From the NCBI GenBank assembly GCA_028565635.1, contig JAOXYB010073833.1, positions 1-10,998 on the forward strand: a stretch of DNA of 10,998 nt, written 5' to 3'. The notes beneath the pieces are model-generated. The model made no database searches, was not told where the DNA came from, and saw nothing but the letters and a program-made list of their open reading frames with translations. Shown here piece by piece: positions 6,467 through 10,998 of this stretch. Made by a program: the position numbers and the translations under genes. The stretch is from Phoronis ovalis (Eukaryota; Phoronida; Phoronidae). Every line of letters begins with the position of its first letter. Within the stretch, counting starts at the first letter, position 1.

Positions 6467-7560
6467 TTTACAGCAAAAACTTTTATGAGAGTCTCAAACC
6501 GCCAAAATGATTTCTTAGAAACAGAAACTCCTGGAACCGCATCTGATAAGAAGTCTAAAGTGGCTTAAGAAGCCATGAAGAATGCGTGCCAATTAGCCAA
6601 CACTGCCAATTAGAAACATTTTCCAAAAATATTTACGATGCGGGAAACCAACATTGGTTGAGGCGGATTCCTAATATGGAAGCTATTTTTTGAAATTAAT
6701 GATAATTCTACAACTGTTCGCATTTATTTTAAAATATTCATTTTTTTGTTATTTTAGCAGCAGAATGGATTAACTACTTGTGATTATTATTTTTTAAGTA
6801 AAGAAGGAAAACTTGCAAAGCATTTTTAAATAATATGCTTGAATAACAGAATATTTTTTAAAAATTCAATTGTGCACGACTACAAAGCCGACCAGTAATA
6901 GCCAACTAAGCAGGATCTGAGTCCAGATAACACGGACACATGCATGCATGTGGTTATTAACTGAATGCATTTATGTCGGCTCCACTCCAAACGTTTTCAA
7001 AGACATATTGCGTCAATGAAACTAAAGTTATTTTACCCAATAAAACCATGCAAGAACACTACGTATTTGATAAGAACGATTCCAAGAAATACATATGATA
7101 CTGTTATAACAAAATGTTGTACGTAACTGTGGTTTTAAGCATCCTAAATAATTGTAGACATTTTTAATCAAAAGTATTCTGGGTGATTACCTAAGTGATA
7201 ACCGAAGCTAATTATCCTTACATTAAATTGATAATTTTTTTTGGACACGCCGATACGGATTTTTATCTTTTCACTCCAAATATTCGACCATTATTGGTCA
7301 AGACTACTATATAGTGGCTGCCGGGAGCAGTGATATAGATCGATTACATATTGTACCTTTTCAATTACTGGGGAATATTTCATTGTAAAATTTTTGTCCT
7401 GTCTCTGTTCTGGCAGACCAAGGATATTAAATAGAAACAGACTCCTGATTAAAATTTATCAACTTACTGCATATAAAATTAACATTTTTTTTTTGGAAAC
7501 AATCTATGTTCAAATTATACCCAAAAAGGGTATCAGAGAGCAATAAAAAGCATTTTTCCG
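6467..7560. other. Non-coding stretch with short repeats, no gene supported
   Basis: Contents: a hairpin TGGCTT-AAG-AAGCCA near 6560; a 9-bp direct repeat GCCAATTAG near 6586 and 6605; and a perfect 16-bp palindrome at 6937-6952. A 41-codon frame from ATG 6973 to TGA 7098 has a protein-like composition but a weak start context and no recognisable family. TTCN3GAA occurs at 6512 and 7080. The stretch may be intronic if the exon at 7801 is real. Confidence 0.45.
6937..6952. repeat. 16-bp perfect palindrome
   Basis: CACATGCATGCATGTG is self-complementary over all 16 bases and contains the ATGCAT repeat. It may be a factor-binding palindrome or simple-repeat noise. No neighbour explains it. Confidence 0.4.
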
Positions 7561-7672
7561 ACGGAGGCCCCTCGGACTCCCCCTGTCCAAAGGAACTACC
7601 CTCCTCCAGCATACACCTTCTCGTTTGACCAAGGCCGAGCGCGGCGTAGTTCCTCAATCCCACTCCTCTAGG
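7558..7672 (-). other. GC-rich island of unknown origin, possible repeat or exon remnant
   Basis: About 110 bp are clearly GC-rich within AT-rich DNA. On the minus strand a frame from ATG 7663 runs through the whole patch, starting GLRNYAALGLGQTRRC and continuing into AT-rich sequence to 7427. No family is recognisable. GGAACTAC (7592-7599) and GTAGTTCC (7646-7653) are inverted repeats bounding 46 bp. The sharp compositional boundary suggests an inserted repeat fragment, similar in texture to the LINE tail at 5812. A coding exon is possible but unsupported. Confidence 0.3.
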
Positions 7673-7800
7673 CTATAATACACCGTATGCAAAACTTTCA
7701 TGCCAAGATTAAAGGAAAACACCATTTGTCATTACTTATTAATAATCATTATCATTAAATAAAAACGAATATAATACTTGTTTTAATTTATTCACTTCAG

Positions 7801-7865
7801 ACACTATAAATGAAGATAATGATGACAAAAGGGAAAATGAAATTCAACAACAATATATTTTGGGC
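7801..7865 (+). CDS. Candidate small internal exon of an unidentified plus-strand gene
   Basis: A pyrimidine-rich acceptor ending TTTATTCACTTCAG at 7800 is followed by 65 bp and a near-ideal donor GTAAGTAT at 7866. Two of the three frames contain stops; the third is open and, after two leading bases, gives 21 codons starting TINEDNDDKRENEIQQQ and ending YILG. The peptide is strongly charged and glutamine-rich, like a surface linker or coiled-coil segment; I do not recognise the protein. Splice phase would be 1 at the left and 0 at the right. If real, much of the surrounding AT-rich DNA is intron of this gene, and the U1 gene at 9220 would lie inside or downstream of it. The support is the pair of strong splice sites around an open frame, which can arise by chance. 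Confidence 0.35.
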
Positions 7866-8330
7866 GTAAGTATTGGTTTGGCAGAGTGTTTGCTATGACG
7901 TGGAAGTATTTGGCATGCTGCATAACACACAGAAGCACAAGATGTGCTCGTCAGGCAAGGGTGGCATAGATGTCAAGCACAACAAACACGAGTCTATAAG
8001 GGAAACTAGACTTTTTATCAGCAAGTGATTAGTGTTTGGTTAGCAATATTTGTGATATTAAGCAGTACTGCGTTGATGTTAGCCAAAACATAAATGCGCA
8101 TTACATCGTATGCTCCATAAATGATGTATTACCAGACAAAAATTCCAAAAAAGTGAAGCGCGACACACATTGATAAGGTAAAAAGTGACACGGTATACGC
8201 CCAGTTATTCTTAAAAAATGACATGAGGCACACTAACTTTAATTTACTTAAATGGTGACACAGGGACACACTCATAAACAAAGTAGTTAGTTCCAGTTTT
8301 ATTTCGATGAGAAGCAAATTTCAATGTATT
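7866..8330. other. Non-coding stretch, nothing identified
   Basis: No coding frame, RNA gene or element is convincing here. The minus-strand open frame at 8129-8317 is hydrophobic and low in information, and lacks splice or start support. Confidence 0.5.
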
Positions 8331-8510
8331 TTGGTATCCTGGACTTGGTTAGCTGGCGAGAAAGTGTAGCTACATTTTTAAACAAATAAATATGATATAG
8401 TCATGCAGCCTTTAGATTACAAAGTTGGCCCGTATGGATAGTATATCAATTTATTTATTTAAAAAAAGTACAACTACACTTTCTCGTCAGCTCACCTTGG
8501 TCCTGGACTT
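8331..8510. mobile_element. Foldback/MITE-like element with flanking direct repeats
   Basis: The element occupies 8347-8496. Its left end GGTTAGCTGGCGAGAAAGTG and the reverse complement of its right end, GGTGAGCTGACGAGAAAGTG, pair with two mismatches over 20 bp. Weaker complementarity continues inward for about 55 bp per arm, leaving a loop of roughly 35-40 bp. It is flanked by TTGGTATCCTGGACTT (8331-8346) and TTGGTCCTGGACTT (8497-8510), identical over the last 10 bp and differing by a 2-bp gap. This looks like a target-site duplication. Mutator-like elements duplicate about 9-11 bp, which would fit the 10-bp core; the longer 14/16-bp version would be unusual. There is no coding content. The transposase source is unknown. 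Confidence 0.78.
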
Positions 8511-9129
8511 ATAACCGGATCTTTTATATGTCATCCTATAATTATTTATTGACATTACATACCAGAGGCATACCGGGCATTAAATTTTTAATAAGAAGCG
8601 CATTTTATAATGCATTTTATTGTCCCGGGTGTTAACCCATATCAACCTAACTACATACTAATCTCCTGAAGCTCAACCCGGATACATTCCATAATACACT
8701 GACGTACTCATCCTTATAACAGAGAGCAGCCTCAGGATATCCTGGTAAATTTAGCAATGTTACGTATTAAAGCATATTTTGACAGGTATCAGACTAAAAC
8801 CCAAATCTCGCAACAGACGACGCTGACCTAGACCGATAAAATGCTGCAAACAAAAAATTAGCATGGACCCGCAATTGATAAAAATATGTTGAAAATATTA
8901 CTAAACGTTGTACTAGCCGAATTTTCAATTGATTACTACAAATTAGCATGCAGGCAATTTTATATGCCACTAGATGGCGCATTTAGAAGTTACCTTCTAA
9001 TAATGATTAAATCGGCATAATTCATAAAACTACTTAAATAAATAAATAAATAAAAACTCGTACAAATATAGATTCAACTTAAAAAAAACAACGCAAGTTG
9101 TTATTGTTCTAAGGTAATTAAATTATGAC
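8511..9129. other. Non-coding stretch upstream of the U1 gene
   Basis: No gene is supported. A (TAAA)n microsatellite lies at about 9035-9055. The minus-strand frame at 8794-8982 has no recognisable features. A distal enhancer of the U1 gene would be expected somewhere in the last 200 bp, but I cannot point to an octamer-type site. Confidence 0.5.
9035..9055 (+). repeat. (TAAA)n microsatellite
   Basis: About five tandem TAAA units, a simple sequence repeat with no other significance seen. Confidence 0.75.
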
Positions 9130-9150
9130 TAAAGAATGAACAGCAGGAAA

Positions 9151-9185
9151 TGACGTCATAACACCTGTTTTTAACCTGGGAAACT
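9151..9185 (+). promoter_or_regulatory. U1 gene promoter region: CRE-like site and PSE-position sequence
   Basis: A perfect CRE/ATF palindrome TGACGTCA lies at 9151-9158, 62-69 bp upstream of the U1 transcript start. Next to it, AACACCTGTTTTTAACC occupies about -60 to -44, where the proximal sequence element bound by SNAPc is found in animal snRNA genes. No TATA box is seen at -25 to -30, consistent with a Pol II rather than Pol III snRNA promoter. The PSE is called by position only, since PSE sequences differ between phyla. Confidence 0.45.
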
Positions 9186-9219
9186 TTACAATACAAAGGT
9201 TGAGAAACGCATCCAAAGC

Positions 9220-9383
9220 ATACTTACCTGGCACAGGGGATACGTTGATCAGCAAGGACGTTCCCCCAGGAAGAGGCCTTTCCATTGCACTTCGGTTGGG
9301 CTGACGCTTGCGATAACCCCAAATGTGGGTTACTCGGGTGCATAATTTGTGATAGTGGGGGACTGCGTTCGCGCTAACCCCTG
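9220..9383 (+). ncRNA. U1: U1 spliceosomal snRNA
   Basis: U1 pairs with 5' splice sites as part of the U1 snRNP. The transcript is 164 nt, the human length. It begins ATACTTACCTG (9220-9230), the perfect 5'-splice-site recognition sequence. Stem-loop I spans about 9235-9268. Stem-loop II carries the U1A-binding loop ATTGCAC (9284-9290). Stem-loop III pairs TAACCC with GGGTTA around CAAATGT. The Sm site AATTTGTGA is at 9344-9352. Stem-loop IV (GACTGCGTTCGCGC core) ends in CCCCTG. Stem I ACGTT/GGACGT and stem III TAACCC/GGGTTA differ from human in both strands of the helix while keeping pairing, which argues for a functional gene. Oddities: the U1-70K loop reads GATCAGCAAG (9247-9256) instead of the usual GATCACGAAG; the stem II top has U-U mismatches; and an extra CA near 9232-9235 weakens the junction helix. 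It is thus a genuine gene or a variant copy, and a pseudogene is less likely. Confidence 0.95.
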
Positions 9384-9390
9384 ATTCTGA

Positions 9391-9404
9391 ACTAAAAGCA
9401 ATGA
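9391..9404 (+). terminator. Possible snRNA 3' box
   Basis: ACTAAAAGCAATGA starts 8 nt after the mature U1 end. The position fits the 3' box that directs Integrator cleavage of Pol II snRNA transcripts, and the sequence loosely resembles the AAARNNAGA part of the vertebrate consensus. The match is partial, so the call rests mainly on spacing. Confidence 0.3.
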
Positions 9405-9604
9405 TATCTTAAAAATCCGGAATGCATTTTTTCTATTTATATAGTAATAGGATGTGATGTGAAGATAATAATTGTAATAATAATATAATAACGTCTTATC
9501 TGTTAAATGCCAAAAACAGAGATGGGTTCGTATATTTTTGAGGGGACCAAGAAATTATCACTCTCAGACAGTTGTACCGTATACTGCCTTTTAAAATAAT
9601 AGTC

Positions 9605-10020
9605 AATTGAAATAAATACCAAATAGTTCAGTATTGTCTAAAAACTTTAAAATATCCTTTTAAATTTAAAGGAAAGCTCACTATCTCAAAATGGTAGGAA
9701 ATTTTCAGAAAGTAGCTTTTCGTGCATTTAGAGATCATCAAGAGGTCACATGTCATTTAAAGAATACAAGCTTAGTAGCAACCCTGCCTTTGCTAAAAGG
9801 CTATCTAATTTGCCTTGGAATTTAAAAGAGAAAAAAATGCCTTCTCTAGATGAACATACAAAAATGTATATTACACATCATAAACATATGCTAATTAAAC
9901 TACTCTTAAGCAGCTTTTACTAAACCTCAGTTTAGCACAGCAGTGCGTAATACTAAAATAAATACTAAAATCCAAAGAATGTTTTAATGACTGACGCCAG
10001 TCTACCCGCCTCAAAATGAA
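9605..10020 (+). repeat. Dispersed repeat, copy B (partner at 6072-6466)
   Basis: Ordered blocks shared with copy A include CAATTGAAATAAATACC at the start; CCTTTTAAATTTAAAG near 9656; a GGAATTTAAAAGAGAAAAAA block followed by CTCTAGA (near 9817-9850); CTCAGTTTAG near 9927; and TAAAATCCAAAGAATGTTTT followed by GACTGACGCCAGTCTA near its end. Copy B holds about 110 bp in its middle that A lacks, including a 44-codon frame from ATG 9690 with no recognised homology. It may be an old interspersed element or an ancient local duplication. Confidence 0.5.
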
Positions 10021-10911
10021 CAAATACAACATCTTCAACTATATCTGTATATGTTACCTAGAATAACTTTGCCAATTACTAAAATCACATTCTCCCCGAC
10101 TTTTTGTTTGTTTAAAATGCATCGAACTAGAATATATAACTTGAGATGTGGCAAGGCCACACCAGAAAAATATAGTTTACCATGCGAAAGCCTGTCTAAA
10201 CCTGAGTATGTAGATAACGGCTTTTTTGTTTTGTAATAAAATGTTCTTTTTAAGTAAGAAACTTTATAAAAAAATTATATATTTTAGTCTTCAGATTATA
10301 TAACTATTTACCTATTTCTTTTATTATAATCAGCCATTCATTAATAAAATAATGATGGCTAAAACGGTTTAGCTTCAGGCTAGATTTTTGGTAATGGAAA
10401 CTTTTTCGATACAAGTTCTCTATATACAAAGATGCGTAATAATAATAATTCAACCTGTGTTTTAGCAAATAAAATGAAGAAATAGACATATAAAAGTATA
10501 AATTTTTAAAAAGTTAACACTAAATTTTACAAATCCTGAGGTCAAATATAAATTTGAACACATATCCTGATAAAAGCCATTTTAATGACAAAAATATGTC
10601 AAAAACCCTTGCATCTACAAATAATAAACATTGCACAGCTGTACATATTTATCTACAAACTATCTCAGATTTTAAAAATTTTACTATTTTCAAAAATTAT
10701 GATTTTTTAAAACTTAAGTCAAATCAAAATCCTGACCTTTAAACTTTGAAAATTTGTAACTTTTAAACAAAGCAGAAATTTAAAAATTTGAGATACTATT
10801 TTGTAGATCTATATATTATAATATTTACCAAGTTTCTGTTTTGTGGGTGCAAGGGTTTTTGACTGAAACTTTTTAGACTATTAAAATTCGAAAAAAAAAA
10901 ATCTTCCCAAA
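10021..10911. other. Very AT-rich non-coding stretch
   Basis: Runs of A and T dominate, especially from 10250 onward. A plus-strand frame at 10051-10236 contains a moderately protein-like segment around RCGKATPEKYSLPCE, but it has no start context, splice sites or recognised family. Nothing else is supported. Confidence 0.5.
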
Positions 10912-10998
10912 ATGGACGCTTATGAGAATTATTTTCAACCTGCCTTAGGTTTATCATTGAGGTATAACCTTTTAAAAAATGTATGTTTGTACGTGTTT
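10912..10998 (+). CDS. Possible start of a coding exon running off the window
   Basis: An ATG in strong context (A at -3, G at +4: CCCAAAATGG) opens a frame that stays open for all 29 remaining codons. It begins MDAYENYFQPALGLSLR. A GT within TTGAG|GTATAAC near 10961 could be a donor ending a short first exon. It has more C and G than the AT-rich run before it. No family is recognised, and the frame is too short to separate from chance. Confidence 0.25.
   Translation, partial: MDAYENYFQPALGLSLRYNLLKNVCLYVF

Noticed and set aside
6973-7098. A 41-residue plus-strand frame starting MSAPLQTF
   Set aside because: The composition is protein-like, but the start context is weak, there is no splice support and I know no family. 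Frames of this length are common by chance at this base composition.
8347-8496. MicroRNA precursor reading of the foldback
   Set aside because: The hairpin is long and flanked by a target-duplication-like repeat, which fits a transposon better; no small-RNA evidence is available.
10051-10236. Plus-strand open frame with a cysteine-containing middle
   Set aside because: No homology recognised, no start context or splice sites, and it sits in very AT-rich DNA.
1-10998. CRISPR array, operon or prokaryotic defence system
   Set aside because: No regularly spaced repeats or tightly packed genes exist, and the U1 snRNA and SOCS gene show this is animal nuclear DNA.

Overview
The window is AT-rich and gene-sparse nuclear DNA from a eukaryote, almost certainly an invertebrate animal. 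Two features fix this. One is a complete U1 spliceosomal RNA gene of the metazoan type. The other is a SOCS-family (SH2 plus SOCS box) signalling gene, a family found only in animals. The remainder looks intronic or intergenic and carries small non-autonomous transposons, a LINE tail and old dispersed repeats. The species cannot be fixed from the sequence. The compact intronless SOCS2-like gene, the high AT content and the human-like U1 would suit a tunicate or another marine invertebrate, but that is only a guess.

Layout. 1-1640: AT-rich DNA with no supported gene. 2030-2207 (minus): a possible last coding exon of an unidentified gene. 2716-3408 (minus): an intact, uninterrupted 230-residue SOCS2/CISH-like gene. 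Upstream of it, at 3639-4101, is a striking promoter-like block: a TATA-like element, five perfect TTCN3GAA (STAT/GAS) sites, an AGGTCA direct repeat, a CArG box and a CACGTG E-box. 4637-4841: a MITE with 43-bp terminal inverted repeats. 4955-5060: a cluster of nested inverted repeats. 5564-5680: short AT-rich repeats. 5809-5987: the 3' end of a LINE with a (TAAG)n tail. About 6072-6466 and 9605-10020: two diverged colinear copies of one repeat. 7801-7865 (plus): a candidate small exon with strong splice sites. 8347-8496: a foldback element flanked by an imperfect 14/16-bp direct repeat. 9220-9383 (plus): the U1 snRNA gene with a CRE-like site upstream. 10250-10910 is very AT-rich. A possible initiating exon opens at 10912 and runs off the end.

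Functional reading. The main story is a cytokine-type feedback gene. SOCS proteins are induced by STATs and shut down JAK/STAT or other receptor signalling by recruiting an Elongin B/C-Cul5 ubiquitin ligase. The cluster of STAT half-palindromes upstream, including two sites 11 bp apart, suggests this loop is wired in cis. The U1 gene is an independent Pol II snRNA unit. Its stems I and III carry paired substitutions that keep the helix, which argues for function. Its U1-70K-binding loop, however, differs from the nearly universal sequence.
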